In this document: in pieces, positions 1 to 8,657 of the stretch | How the letters are laid out: each line of letters opens with the position of its first letter | Numbering within the stretch: the stretch's first letter is position 1 | Assembly: GCA_964394665.1 (NCBI GenBank) | Contig: CAYMYN010000012.1 | Coordinates: forward strand, 1 to 64,000 | Source of the DNA: CAYMYN01 sp964394665 | GTDB taxonomy: Bacteria > Planctomycetota > UBA1135 > GCA-002686595 | Direction of reading: 5' to 3' | DNA length: 64,000 nt | Translations under genes and position numbers: made by a program | Notes under the pieces: model-generated | Told to the model about the DNA's origin: nothing | What the model saw: the letters and a program-made list of their open reading frames with translations, nothing else | The model's database searches: none

Positions 1-303
1 GCCGCGGCGCGGGCCGCCGCCACCCGGGCGGCCGCGCCCGACGCGGGAGCGCCCCGCCCGGCGACCCCCGCCCGCCCGCGCCGCCTCGCGCCCTGGGAGG
101 AGCGCGAGCTCGCCGAGCTCACCGCGCGCCTCGAGGCCGCCGAACGCGAGCTCGCCACCCTCGACGCCGGCCTCGCCGACCCCGCCCTCTACCGCGAGCC
201 CCAGGCCACCCAAGCCGAGGTCCGCCAGCTCCGCGTCGCCGCCGCCGAGACCGTGTCCACGCTCTACGCCCGCTGGGAAGAGCTCGAAGGCCGCGCGGGC
301 TGA
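1..303 (+). CDS. ABC-F family ATPase, C-terminal end (partial)
   Basis: The frame is open from the first base to the TGA at 301-303 (100 residues). It is an Ala/Arg/Pro-rich linker followed by a charged helical segment (residues about 31-100) of the pattern LAPWEERELAELTARLEAAE then LADPALYREPQATQ and LYARWEELEG. This matches the C-terminal coiled-coil extension of Uup/EttA-type ABC-F proteins, cytosolic ATPases that act on the ribosome or on branched DNA. Both ATP-binding cassettes lie outside the window. It converges on the next gene with 58 bp between stops. A generic coiled-coil protein cannot be fully excluded, but the L-x-DPxLY motif is typical of ABC-F tails. Confidence 0.75.
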   Translation, partial: AAARAAATRAAAPDAGAPRPATPARPRRLAPWEERELAELTARLEAAERELATLDAGLADPALYREPQATQAEVRQLRVAAAETVSTLYARWEELEGRAG

Positions 304-361
304 TCGAGGGCAGGGATTGCACCGCACGCGTGGCGCGGGAAGCGCTGGGAAGAGGCGATCG

Positions 362-1555
362 TCACTCGAGCGGCTGGAGGAGGATCCAGGGGAGTTCGCC
401 GTCGGCCGGCCGCCAGGTGCTCGCGTGCGCCTCGAAGCCGGTCCATTCTGCGGTGATGCGAATCGGAGCCTCGATCCAATCGCCGGCGAGATCGTCCCGC
501 GTGCGCGCGAGGCCGAGTGCCTCCACGTGGGCTGTCGAGGCGCTCCCGTCGGGCAGGCGCACGCACGAGGCGGCGAGGTCGGGAGGCAACCCCACGGCCA
601 CGAGCTCGACATCTCCCTCGGAGCGCGCGGGCACCTCCACTTCGACCAACGCACCGTCGGGCGCGCGCAAGCGCAGAACGCGGACCACGGACTGGGCGCG
701 CGAGCACTCGCGCTGGCGGCCGAGCGAGAACCCCTCCGGGGGTTGGGGGCCGCCAAGCGTGTGCACGCCGGGCGCGTTGCTCCAGCCCAGCCCCTCGCTC
801 ACCGAGTAGCCGACGAGGTCGCGCGGCGAACGGGAGCGGGCGACGTGCGGGGCCGGCGCGATCGCGCGCCCGCCCGCCTCCCACCACTCGGCGCTCGCGT
901 AGGGGTCGCCGAAGTGGTCGAGGAAGCGAATGCGAAGCTCGAACTCGCGCGGCAACTCGAGGGTGACCTGGCGCTCGCTGAGCGGCGCGTGCAGCTCGAG
1001 CTCCGGAGGCGGCGCGTCGACCCGCGCGACGTCGCACACGACGCGATAGCGCCCTTCGGGCAGGCTCCAGAAACGTACTCCCCCCGCGGGCACGTCGGCG
1101 GCGAGCTGCAGTTGGTCGCCGTCGGTCCAGGCCGCGTTTCCGGGCGCATCGACCCGCCACAGTTCGACCCGGCTCGCGACAGGCGCGCCGCTGCTTGCGT
1201 CGATCAGGTTCAGGAGCAGGCTGGCGGGACCAGACTCGATCGGGTCGGGCGGCAGATCGCACTGATTCAGCCAGACCGACCCATCGGGTGGTTCCTCGAT
1301 CCCCGGCGCGTCGTCCGGGACGACCTCCTGTGCTCGCGCATGCGTGGGCCGCGACTCGCCGACGCGTTCCCGTTCGCTCGACGGCCCACCCTCGAGGAGC
1401 GGCGTCTCGCGCGCCTCGGAGGCCTGCAGCGCGGGCGTCACGAGCCCCACGGCGGGCTGTTCCCGACCCCTGGCGAGCAACCAATGAGCGGTGAGGGCGA
1501 GCAGCAGGAGCGACGCCAAGAGCGGCAGGATGCGGCGCGGGGACGCGAGGGCCAT
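362..1555 (-). CDS. Secreted hypothetical protein with carboxypeptidase-regulatory-like segment
   Basis: This 397-residue protein begins MALASPRRILPLLASLLLLA, a clear N-terminal hydrophobic segment (signal peptide or single anchor), followed by a low-complexity Pro/Glu-rich stretch. From about residue 115 there is a beta-rich segment with a 'LLLNLIDASSGAPVASRVELWRV' type start and 'LPEGRYRVVCDV', which resembles the carboxypeptidase regulatory-like fold common in planctomycete envelope proteins. No catalytic motif is visible. It is probably exported; its function is unknown. It is followed by AlkD-like and glnA genes on the same strand, but 150-bp gaps argue against a tight operon. Confidence 0.6.
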   Translation of the reverse strand: MALASPRRILPLLASLLLLALTAHWLLARGREQPAVGLVTPALQASEARETPLLEGGPSSERERVGESRPTHARAQEVVPDDAPGIEEPPDGSVWLNQCDLPPDPIESGPASLLLNLIDASSGAPVASRVELWRVDAPGNAAWTDGDQLQLAADVPAGGVRFWSLPEGRYRVVCDVARVDAPPPELELHAPLSERQVTLELPREFELRIRFLDHFGDPYASAEWWEAGGRAIAPAPHVARSRSPRDLVGYSVSEGLGWSNAPGVHTLGGPQPPEGFSLGRQRECSRAQSVVRVLRLRAPDGALVEVEVPARSEGDVELVAVGLPPDLAASCVRLPDGSASTAHVEALGLARTRDDLAGDWIEAPIRITAEWTGFEAHASTWRPADGELPWILLQPLE

Positions 1556-1709
1556 CAGCGGGAGGGGGCGGGCTCGGGCGGGTCGCGGGCGGTCGCCAGG
1601 GGAAGGCCCTATCGATGGGGGCTCGGCCCGTTTCGCTCTCCCGCGACGTTCTTCGGTGCGCAGCGCCCTTCGTCCAGGGCTGGGTCCTGGCTCGGGGCGC
1701 GGCGGCGGG

Positions 1710-2423
1710 TCAGCACTTGGCGGACTTGCGTTTCTTGCCCAGGGAGCCGGACTGGCGGGCTTCTTGGATGGCGGCGGGGGCGCTCGGCACCTTGCAGGAG
1801 GTGTCGCCCATGTCGACCTCGACCGTGCCGACCTCCCGCGCCACGGCGAGGGCCTCGTCGGTCAGGCTCCGGACGGCGCAGCCCACGGCGATCACGAAGC
1901 CGTTCATGGCGTAGCGCACGGCGTTCGGTGCGCCGTGGATCTCGCGCGCCACCCGGCGCAGGAGGCGTTTCAGCTCGGGCAGGTCGAGCTCGTCGTCGGG
2001 CTTGGTGGCGACCAGGCTCCGGAGCGTGGCCCAGCCGGCGGCCGCGACGCGTTCCTGGGGCGACTCGATCCACTTCCTGGCCAGCGCGTGACCGTGCCGG
2101 CTGCCGGCGCACACCCAGGCCACGCTGTTCTCGGCCAGCGCGCCGCAGTAGGCCTCGCGCAACCAGCGCCCGAGGTCGGCCTTCGTCATGCGCGCGTCGT
2201 CGACGAGCAGGCCAGCCAGGTACATCGCGTCGTAGTTGCCCGAGGCCCACAGCTCCAGCGCGAGCTCGTGCGCCGTGCCGCCCAGTCGCTTCTGGATCTT
2301 CTTGAGCTCCGAGATCTTCACGCCGTGGAACGGCTCGCGCACGCCGTGCTTCGCCATCACGCGCTTGTAGCTGGCGCTGCCGAGGGCCTCGAGCTCGGCG
2401 AGCACGGAACGCGCGCGGGTCAT
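1710..2423 (-). CDS. DNA alkylation repair protein, AlkD-like HEAT-repeat family
   Basis: The 237-residue protein has the layout of the AlkD/AlkC-like superfamily: N-terminal helices containing HGVREPFHGVKISELKKIQK, then 'ELWASGNYDAMYLAGLLVDD', then repeated amphipathic helices ('WVCAGSRHGHALARKWI', 'ERVAAAGWATLRSLV', 'APNAVRYAMNGFVIAVG'). AlkD proteins are monofunctional glycosylases for N3/N7-alkylated purines; related members lack that activity. The C-terminus ends in a basic KKRKSAK tail. I see no signal peptide, consistent with a cytosolic enzyme. The gene lies downstream of glnA on the same strand with a 75-bp gap. The family call is solid; glycosylase activity is inferred. Confidence 0.75.
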   Translation of the reverse strand: MTRARSVLAELEALGSASYKRVMAKHGVREPFHGVKISELKKIQKRLGGTAHELALELWASGNYDAMYLAGLLVDDARMTKADLGRWLREAYCGALAENSVAWVCAGSRHGHALARKWIESPQERVAAAGWATLRSLVATKPDDELDLPELKRLLRRVAREIHGAPNAVRYAMNGFVIAVGCAVRSLTDEALAVAREVGTVEVDMGDTSCKVPSAPAAIQEARQSGSLGKKRKSAKC

Positions 2424-2498
2424 GGCGAGTCGTGGTTCGGATCCGGACTCCGATGCGAGCGCGAGAGTGCCTGGCCCCAGCGCCGCTGCGGGCCTGGG

Positions 2499-3926
2499 CT
2501 AGAACTGGCTCCAGAGGAACTGGTTCGTGACCTCGTGGTGGAACTGGACCTCGGCGGTCTTGACCACGCTGCCGAGCGCCTTGGGGCAACGCACGGCCGA
2601 GGCGAGCTTCAGCTCGGCGAACTTTCCGCGCACGTGCTCGCCCAGCAGCTCCGCCATCCAGGGGCTCTGCTCGAAGGAGCGGATGGCGTCGAAGATGTTG
2701 TCGGGCAGGTACTCCTGCTCGTTGCCGACACGCGCCTTTTGCGGGCCCTCGAAGCCGGTGCGCAGCAACGCGTACAGCGCCATGTAGATGTTCGTGTCCG
2801 GGCCGACCGAGCGCACCTCGATGCGCGCGCTGCGCTCGTTGCCCAGCGGGATGCGGATCATCGCTCCGCGGTCGATGGCCGAGACCTTGACCTGGTTCGG
2901 CGCTTCGTAGTGCGGATCGAGGCGGCGGTAGGCGTTGACGCTGGGGTTGAGGATCAGGCACAGGTCCTGGGCGTTGGCGAGGATGCGCTCGATGAAGCTC
3001 CAGGCCAGGGGCGAGACGCCCTCGCGCCCGCCCTGCTCGTGGAACAGGTTCTTGTCGCCGCGGCCGACCGAGAGGTTCGTGTGTGCGCCGCTGCCGTTCA
3101 CGCCCACGACGGGCTTGGGCAGGAAGGAGGCCGTCATGTCCATGCGCGCCGCGACCTGACGGCAGATCAGCTTGTAGATCTGGAACTGGTCGGCCGCGAT
3201 CAGGGCCTCGGCGTACGAGAAGTTCATCTCGAACTGCGAGGGCGCGACCTCGGGGTGGTCCTTCTCGTTGGCGAAGCCCATCGCGCGCTGCGCCTCGGCG
3301 GCGCCGTCGATGAAGCGGCGCAGCGGGTCGCTGGGCAACGAGTGGTAGTAGCCGCCGGGCGAGACGTACTCGAAGCGACCCGTCTCCGGGAATCGGCGTT
3401 CGGCGTCGCGGCCCTTGAAGACGAAGCCCTCGATCTCGTTCGCCGCGTAGCAGACCGTGCGGTCCTTGCGGTACAGCTCGCCGAGGAAGTTCTTGAGCCG
3501 CCCGCGCATGTCGGCGTGGTAGGTCGCGCCGTCGCGCTCGAGCACCTCGCCGAAGGCCAGCACCTTGCCCGGCCCGAACACGTCCGCCGGCAGCCAGTAG
3601 AAGGCCTGCCAGTCGATCCCCAGGCGCAGGTCGCTCTCCGCCTGCTGCGAGAAGCCGCGGATCGACGAGCCGTCGAAGGTCAGGTTGTCGTGGCTCTTGA
3701 GCAGGAACTTCTTGTCGTAGTCGAGCATGTGCAGCCGACCCTCGAGGTCGGTGAAGCACACGGTGACGGCCTTGATGCGCCTCTCCTCGGCCAGGTAGCG
3801 CAGGCGTTCCTCGCGCACGCGATCGGGATCGATCCGCGCCTCGCGCTGGAGCTTCGCCTCGAGGTTCATCTCCTCGAGCTGGTCGTAGGGGATCTCCAGG
3901 AAGTCGCGCAGCGGGGGCGTGTCCAT
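2499..3926 (-). CDS. glnA: Glutamine synthetase family protein (class I-like)
   Basis: The 475-residue length fits the GS-I family (about 450-475). Motifs in order: DLEGRLHMLDYDKKF near the N-terminus, 'NLTFDGSSIRGF' (beta-grasp end), the NEIEGFVF metal-binding Glu segment, 'KPVVGVNGSGAHTNLS' (the ATP/Glu-binding KP...NGSG..H motif), and 'IRIPLGNERSARIEVRSVGPDTNIYMAL' (the R..E..R..D substrate motif). It would ligate ammonia to glutamate using ATP in the cytosol. The region after LPDNIF lacks the NLY(D)LP adenylylation tyrosine of GS-I-beta, so classic GlnE control is unlikely. Substrate could also be another amine (GlnA-like paralogues), so the symbol is tentative. A 442-bp divergent region lies upstream. 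Confidence 0.85.
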   Translation of the reverse strand: MDTPPLRDFLEIPYDQLEEMNLEAKLQREARIDPDRVREERLRYLAEERRIKAVTVCFTDLEGRLHMLDYDKKFLLKSHDNLTFDGSSIRGFSQQAESDLRLGIDWQAFYWLPADVFGPGKVLAFGEVLERDGATYHADMRGRLKNFLGELYRKDRTVCYAANEIEGFVFKGRDAERRFPETGRFEYVSPGGYYHSLPSDPLRRFIDGAAEAQRAMGFANEKDHPEVAPSQFEMNFSYAEALIAADQFQIYKLICRQVAARMDMTASFLPKPVVGVNGSGAHTNLSVGRGDKNLFHEQGGREGVSPLAWSFIERILANAQDLCLILNPSVNAYRRLDPHYEAPNQVKVSAIDRGAMIRIPLGNERSARIEVRSVGPDTNIYMALYALLRTGFEGPQKARVGNEQEYLPDNIFDAIRSFEQSPWMAELLGEHVRGKFAELKLASAVRCPKALGSVVKTAEVQFHHEVTNQFLWSQF

Positions 3927-4368
3927 CGGGGTGAGCGTGGAGGATCCGGCCTGGACGAGGGCCGCGGGAGTCGCGGCGCGCGGGGAACGTCCAGCCCAGG
4001 TCCGGAGCGCCGAACGGTAGCCGCCACCCCCGGCGAGTCAATCGGCGGACGGCGGGGACGAGCGGGACGCCCGAGGGCCGCCGCCCGAGTCGCGCGGCCC
4101 AGCGGGCGCGGCCGCTGCGCGCCGTGCCGGCCCCCGGCCGTCCAGCCTCGCGGCCGCGAGGCTGGGCGGGGCTCGGCCTGCGCCGGTGGGAACTCGAGGG
4201 CCCGCCCAGGGCCGACTGGCCCTGGACTCGCGGAGAACCCATCCTGGAAGCCGGGAGGCTCCGGGCCTCCCGCCGGGGGTCGCGGGGCGAGGCCGAGCGT
4301 CGTCGCCACGCTCCCACGGCTCACCGGCCCCGCCGCGGGCGGGCGCCGCAATCCCAGGGAGCGTATCC
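3927..4368. other. Divergent intergenic region between glnA-like and MBL genes
   Basis: This 442-bp region carries no convincing gene. It should hold the promoters of both flanking genes. It contains the perfect palindrome listed at 4142-4165 and an 8-bp-stem hairpin at 4252-4272 (CGGGAGGC, 5-nt loop, GCCTCCCG), about 100 nt before the rightward start codon. I see no recognisable sigma-70 boxes or riboswitch fold. Confidence 0.5.
4142..4165. promoter_or_regulatory. Perfect 24-bp palindrome, possible operator
   Basis: The half-site CCAGCCTCGCGG at 4142-4153 is followed directly by its exact reverse complement at 4154-4165, with no spacer. It lies inside the divergent glnA-like/MBL intergenic region, about 215 bp from the glnA-like start and 204 bp from the MBL start. 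It could bind a dimeric regulator or form a cruciform. GC-rich sequence makes chance palindromes more likely, but 12 consecutive paired positions are unusual. Confidence 0.4.
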
Positions 4369-5094
4369 ATGATCACCAACACGCAGTCCGGCACGCGCAT
4401 CGACGAGATCGACGAGGGTATCTACCGCATCTCGACGCCCCTCGCGGTCTTGCCGGGCGGGTTCACGTTCAACCAGTACCTCGTCGACGACGAGCAGCCG
4501 CTGCTCTACCACACTGGGCCGCGGCGCTTCTTCGAGTCGACCTGGCGAGCGGTCGCGGCGGTGATGCCCCTCGAACGCCTGCGCTGGGTGGGGCTCTCGC
4601 ACTTCGAGGCCGACGAGTGCGGCGCGCTGAACGCCTTCCTGGCCGCGGCGCCCCAGGCGGAGCCGCTGTGCTCGCGCATCGCGGCCATGGTCAGCGTGGA
4701 CGACTTCGCCGACCGGCCGGCCCGCGCGCTCGGGGACGGCGAGGTTCTGGAGCTCGGCGCGCGCCGCGTGCGTTGGATCGACACGCCCCACCTGCCCCAC
4801 GCCTGGGAGTGCGGGATGTTGTTCGAGACCACCACGCGCACGCTCCTGTGCGGCGACCTCTTCACCCAGGGCGGCGCCGAGCACCCGCCCCTCACCGAGG
4901 GCGACATCCTGGGTCCCAGCGAAGCCATGCGCGCGGGCCTCGACTACTACGCCCACGCGCCGAACTCGCGCGCGCTGCTCGAGCGATTGGCCGACGAACG
5001 CCCCACGACCCTCGCCTGCATGCACGGCAGCGCCTGGCGCGGCGACGGCGCAAGCCTTCTGCGCGAGCTCGCGACGGCGCTCGGGGCGCCCTGA
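4369..5094 (+). CDS. MBL-fold protein of the diiron oxygen-binding (ODP/FprA-like) type
   Basis: The 241-residue protein starts at ATG 4369, preceded by AGGGAG at a good spacing; upstream in-frame starts give only low-complexity residues. The metal motif is H78-x-E80-x-D82 (LSHFEADECGAL), which is the FprA/ODP pattern rather than the HxHxDH of zinc hydrolases. Further candidate ligands are D163 (LLCGDLF) and the His in 'CMHGSAW'. Family members bind a diiron centre and reduce O2 or NO or act as oxygen sensors. No flavodoxin domain is fused, so an electron donor would have to be separate. Cytosolic by lack of a signal peptide. Confidence 0.8.
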   Translation: MITNTQSGTRIDEIDEGIYRISTPLAVLPGGFTFNQYLVDDEQPLLYHTGPRRFFESTWRAVAAVMPLERLRWVGLSHFEADECGALNAFLAAAPQAEPLCSRIAAMVSVDDFADRPARALGDGEVLELGARRVRWIDTPHLPHAWECGMLFETTTRTLLCGDLFTQGGAEHPPLTEGDILGPSEAMRAGLDYYAHAPNSRALLERLADERPTTLACMHGSAWRGDGASLLRELATALGAP

Positions 5095-5183
5095 GCGCGC
5101 CCAACGTTGTCGGAGCGGCCCAGGCCGCGCCGCCGCGGTAGGGAGTTCTTCAGCGGGCGGCTCGGCCGGCTCTCGGAGCCTGC

Positions 5184-5786
5184 CTAGTACACGAACGAGG
5201 TCGAGCTGGTCGCGTTCTCCGAGGCGGCGTACACCGGCGCGCCCGCCGGCGCGCGCGCGCCGAGGACGACGAAGTGCACGCTGCCCGAGCCGGGGACCGG
5301 GGTGCGCGGCAGGGTGAGCTGGTACTCGGCCCGGCCGAACCCGTCGCTGGTGGCCGTGCGCAGGCCCAGGTGGCGCAGCGTCGTCCCGTCGTGGGTGCGG
5401 TAGTAGACGGCGACGTCGACCTCGTAGCCCGCGGCGGGCGCGCCCGGGCCATACCCGAGCCCGACCGTGGCGCGCAGCTCGTAGCTGGCTCCGCCCAGCG
5501 GCACGAGCTGGGTCGTGAGCGCCTCGACGCGCGCCGGCGCGGGCAAGGCGAAGGCTGCCGTGCGGAACTCGAAGTGGTGCACGGCCTGGTTGCCGGCCAC
5601 GTCCGTGAGGTCGAGACGCACCTGGTAGAAGGTGTTGGGCTGGAGCTCGCTCAGGATCTCGGAGAACCGATCGTCGGTCTTGGGCTTCAGCGGCGCGCGC
5701 AGCACGGGCCCGCCGCCGTTGTAGGAGAAGATGACGACGACTGGCTCGTCGGTGCGGAACTCGACCTTCACCGCGTTGGTGGTCAC
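5184..5786 (-). pseudogene. 3' part of interrupted gene: FN3-like C-terminal segment
   Basis: This frame continues, without any shift, the gene at 5787-8390: it begins directly after a TAG at 5789-5787 and runs 200 codons to its own stop. The residues around the TAG (PPQVVGAVRVV, stop, VTTNAVKVEFRTDEP) form one fibronectin-III/purple-acid-phosphatase-N-like domain cut near its first strands, with 'LQPNTFYQVRLDLTDVAGN' later. A GTG immediately follows the TAG, so a separate product is formally possible, but it would lack a signal peptide and half a domain strand. Most simply this is the distal part of a 1,068-residue secreted protein broken by a nonsense codon or a base error (TAC to TAG). Confidence 0.7.
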
Positions 5787-8390
5787 CTACACGACCCGCA
5801 CCGCACCGACCACCTGCGGCGGCTGCACGTCGGGCGAGCTCGGATTGGCCACGCGCGGGTCGGTCCCGTGCGCGACCTCGTGCCCGTCGGTGAAGCCGTC
5901 GTTGTCGCTGTCGGGGTTCTCGGGCCAGGTGCCGAGCAGCAGCTCGTCGAGGTCGAGCAGCTTGTCGTTGTCGCGGTCGAGCGCCACCGACCAGCCCATC
6001 ATGCGCGGCACGCCGAAGAACGTGACCGGCGTGCCCGTGCGCCCCTTCAGCACGAGCTGCTGCGCGGACAGGGGCGGGAGCGTGTCCGAGGCCTGGCGGA
6101 AGGTGTTCGTCTCGGGTTGGTAGAGGCCGCGGAACCAGACCGGGATGCCCTGCCAGAGCTCGGGCCCGTAGGAATACACGAGGTCACAGTGGCCGCGCTC
6201 GGCCTGCTCCATCAGGAAGGCGAGCTCGTCCTGCAGGAAGGTCCCGGCGTTGTCCGGGTGCACGGTCGCCTGCCACGCGGTGGCGGGGGCGAGGCCGGTG
6301 TCGAAGGCCAGCACGAAGGCCGCCAGTTGGTCCGCCTCGGCGGCCGTCACGGCGAAGTGCGGCCCGCTCTGCGGCGGCGGCAGCGGGCGCAGCAGGACGT
6401 CCTGGATCGTCGGCTGGGTGCCGGCGTGGCCCAGGCCCACGCCTAGCTCGTTGCGCATGCCGTAGGGACCGGCGACGTCGAAGGCGGGCGAGAGCTTGCT
6501 CTCCACGCCGCGCAGCGGGGGCACCACCGAAGTGGGCGCGAGACCGCCGCCCAGGTTGTCGACGACCTCGCCCGAGGTGCCCAGCGGCAACGCGTGGCAC
6601 GAGACGCAGGCGAGGTGACCTTGCACCTGCGCGGTGTGGAAGATCTCGGCGCCGCGTGCCTCCTCGGGAGTGAAGCCGCGGTCCGGTTGCTGGCGAGGGT
6701 TGGGCGGGATCGCCAGGTGCTCCATGTACTGCATGATGTACATGAAGCGTCCACCCAGGTGCTTGGGCACGCCGTTCTCCTCGCGGTCGAGCAGGTCGAT
6801 GAAGCTCGGGTTGAAGTGCACCAGGCGCTTCTTCTCGCCGCGCCAGTGGTAGGGGCCGACCTCCTTCAGGTGGCGCACGCTCTGGGTCACCATCGGGCCC
6901 TTGTCGTCGAGCGGGAACTCGAGCGCGTCGGGGTCGAGGCCCTCGGGGTCGAGGAAGGCGCCCAGGTCCCAGGCCAGCCCGTCGAGGTGCCCGTCGACGT
7001 GGCAGGAGTTGCAGGAGGAGGTGAAGGACTTCGAGTTCGCGGTGCGGATGAAGTGGATGCGGCCCTGGACGAGGTCCACCGGTGTCGGGTCCCAGCCGAG
7101 CGCGACGGCCTGCGGGCTGTCGACCACGAAGCCGGCCCCGGCGGGGAGCTGCTCGAGGTCGACGCGCGTGATCGAGCTCACGCCCTTGTTGAAGACGTAG
7201 AGCCAGCGGTCGGTGGGGTCGACCACGACGTTCCGGCTGCCCGAACCATCGGGATAGAGCGTCGAGGGCGTGATGCGGATCGTGCCCAGCCACGCGACCT
7301 GTCCCGGCGTCGTGTCCAGCACCGCGATCGTGTCCGAGCCGTAGCCCGCGACGAAGGCGCGCGACCCATCGCTGGTGAAGGCCACGTCCGTCGGTGCGGC
7401 GCAGCGCAGCTCGGGGGAGGGCGCGAGGGCATCGAGGTCGACGAGGTCGATGCGCGGCGGCCCGCCCGGGGTCACGTCGACGATCGAGATGCGGTTCCGC
7501 ACGACCTGTCCGTCGACGAAGCTGCCCTCGCCGCGGTGCTCGGCGTTCAGCGCATCGGTGTGGGGGATCCACAGCTCGCGGCTCCAGGGGCGCTTGCGCA
7601 GGTTGAAGAGGATCGTGCCCAGGCCCGAGACGGTGGCCGAGGGATCGAGGGCGTCGCTCGCCGGCGAGGGTCCGATCGGGATCGCGAACAGGTCGCGGTC
7701 GGGGAGCGCCTGCGTGCCCGGATGGTCCCCCGGCGCGGCGATCGCCACGCCGTCGTAGGGATCGCCGCTGGCGGCGTTGCCGAGCACGCTGGTGCCGTTG
7801 CCGGACAGGAAGGAAGCGACGTACACCGTCGCGCCGACGCGCGCGATCGCCCGCGGGTTGCGGGCGGGGATCGAGATCCCGTTGACGACCGCGTACTGCT
7901 CCGAGTCGATCACGTCGACGCGGTCGACGGCCGAGCAGGTCACGTAGGCGCGCTCGCCGCCCGCGCTGAACACGATGCCGTGGGGCTGCGCCCCGACGCG
8001 GATCGAACGCAGGAGGCGGCCGTCCTGCGCGCCGTAGACGCCCACGCTCGAGGTCACGCTGTCGACGGCCCACAGCTCGTCGGTGCCCGGTCGCCGCGCG
8101 AGGGAGACGAGCCCCGCGCCGGCCGGGGACTCGAGGTTGCGCACCAGGGTCTGGGCGTCGAGACGCACCAGGCGGCTGCCCGGCTGGTTGATCGTGAACA
8201 GGTGCCCGCCGCTGGCGTCGAGGACCATGGGCGTGATCGGCGCGGTCTCGTGCAGCACCCAACGACCGCTGAGGTCGTCGCGCGGGATGTCGAGCGCGGG
8301 ACCCTGGCCCGCGTTCGGTGCGGCGAGGGCGGCGAGCAGGGCGCTGAGGACGAGGACGGAGGAACCGGCGAGTCGGCGGAGACGGAGCAT
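5787..8390 (-). CDS. Secreted beta-propeller / diheme cytochrome protein, amber-interrupted
   Basis: The 867-residue product has a signal peptide (MLRLRRLAGSSVLVLSALLA...), then YVTN-like beta-propeller repeats (for example 'GIVFSAGGERAYVTC', 'DVAFTSDGSRAFVAG', 'NVVVDPTDRWLYVFN'), then a cytochrome-c-peroxidase-like segment with two CXXCH haem sites (CNSCH and CVSCH), then an acidic thrombospondin-3/Ca-binding stretch (DNDKLLDLDELL, DSDNDGFTDGHEV). It ends at TAG 5789-5787 inside an FN3-like domain whose rest is in frame at 5184-5786. Such proteins act in the periplasm or at the cell surface in redox or binding roles; the precise role is unknown. Without readthrough the product loses its C-terminal 200 residues. 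Confidence 0.75.
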   Translation of the reverse strand: MLRLRRLAGSSVLVLSALLAALAAPNAGQGPALDIPRDDLSGRWVLHETAPITPMVLDASGGHLFTINQPGSRLVRLDAQTLVRNLESPAGAGLVSLARRPGTDELWAVDSVTSSVGVYGAQDGRLLRSIRVGAQPHGIVFSAGGERAYVTCSAVDRVDVIDSEQYAVVNGISIPARNPRAIARVGATVYVASFLSGNGTSVLGNAASGDPYDGVAIAAPGDHPGTQALPDRDLFAIPIGPSPASDALDPSATVSGLGTILFNLRKRPWSRELWIPHTDALNAEHRGEGSFVDGQVVRNRISIVDVTPGGPPRIDLVDLDALAPSPELRCAAPTDVAFTSDGSRAFVAGYGSDTIAVLDTTPGQVAWLGTIRITPSTLYPDGSGSRNVVVDPTDRWLYVFNKGVSSITRVDLEQLPAGAGFVVDSPQAVALGWDPTPVDLVQGRIHFIRTANSKSFTSSCNSCHVDGHLDGLAWDLGAFLDPEGLDPDALEFPLDDKGPMVTQSVRHLKEVGPYHWRGEKKRLVHFNPSFIDLLDREENGVPKHLGGRFMYIMQYMEHLAIPPNPRQQPDRGFTPEEARGAEIFHTAQVQGHLACVSCHALPLGTSGEVVDNLGGGLAPTSVVPPLRGVESKLSPAFDVAGPYGMRNELGVGLGHAGTQPTIQDVLLRPLPPPQSGPHFAVTAAEADQLAAFVLAFDTGLAPATAWQATVHPDNAGTFLQDELAFLMEQAERGHCDLVYSYGPELWQGIPVWFRGLYQPETNTFRQASDTLPPLSAQQLVLKGRTGTPVTFFGVPRMMGWSVALDRDNDKLLDLDELLLGTWPENPDSDNDGFTDGHEVAHGTDPRVANPSSPDVQPPQVVGAVRVV

Positions 8391-8657
8391 GGGCAGGGCG
8401 AGGTCGGGGCCAGGGCCGGGGACGGGCCGGGAGAGGTCCCATCCTAAGGCCTGGCCGGGGCCAGTGGGGCGCCCGTCGCCTCACCCACGTCCCCCGCACC
8501 CAGGGGGGGCCCGGGGTCGCGCTCCCCGACCTTCCGTGCAACCGATCGCGCCTGCCGTGGTCGAGGGGGCGAGCGCGCGCAAGGGTGCGCGCGGCTCGCG
8601 AGAAGGACCCCGGGGTTCCCCGCGTGGGGGCGCCCCCAACACGGAAGGCAGAACGAG

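Noticed and set aside
1491..5141. Very long open frames opposite real genes, such as 1491-5141 (+), 6184-8541 (-) and 13133-16978 (-)
   Set aside because: They are Arg/Ala/Gly-rich low-complexity translations produced by high GC content, and each lies over a gene with recognised motifs in another frame. One even crosses the N gap.
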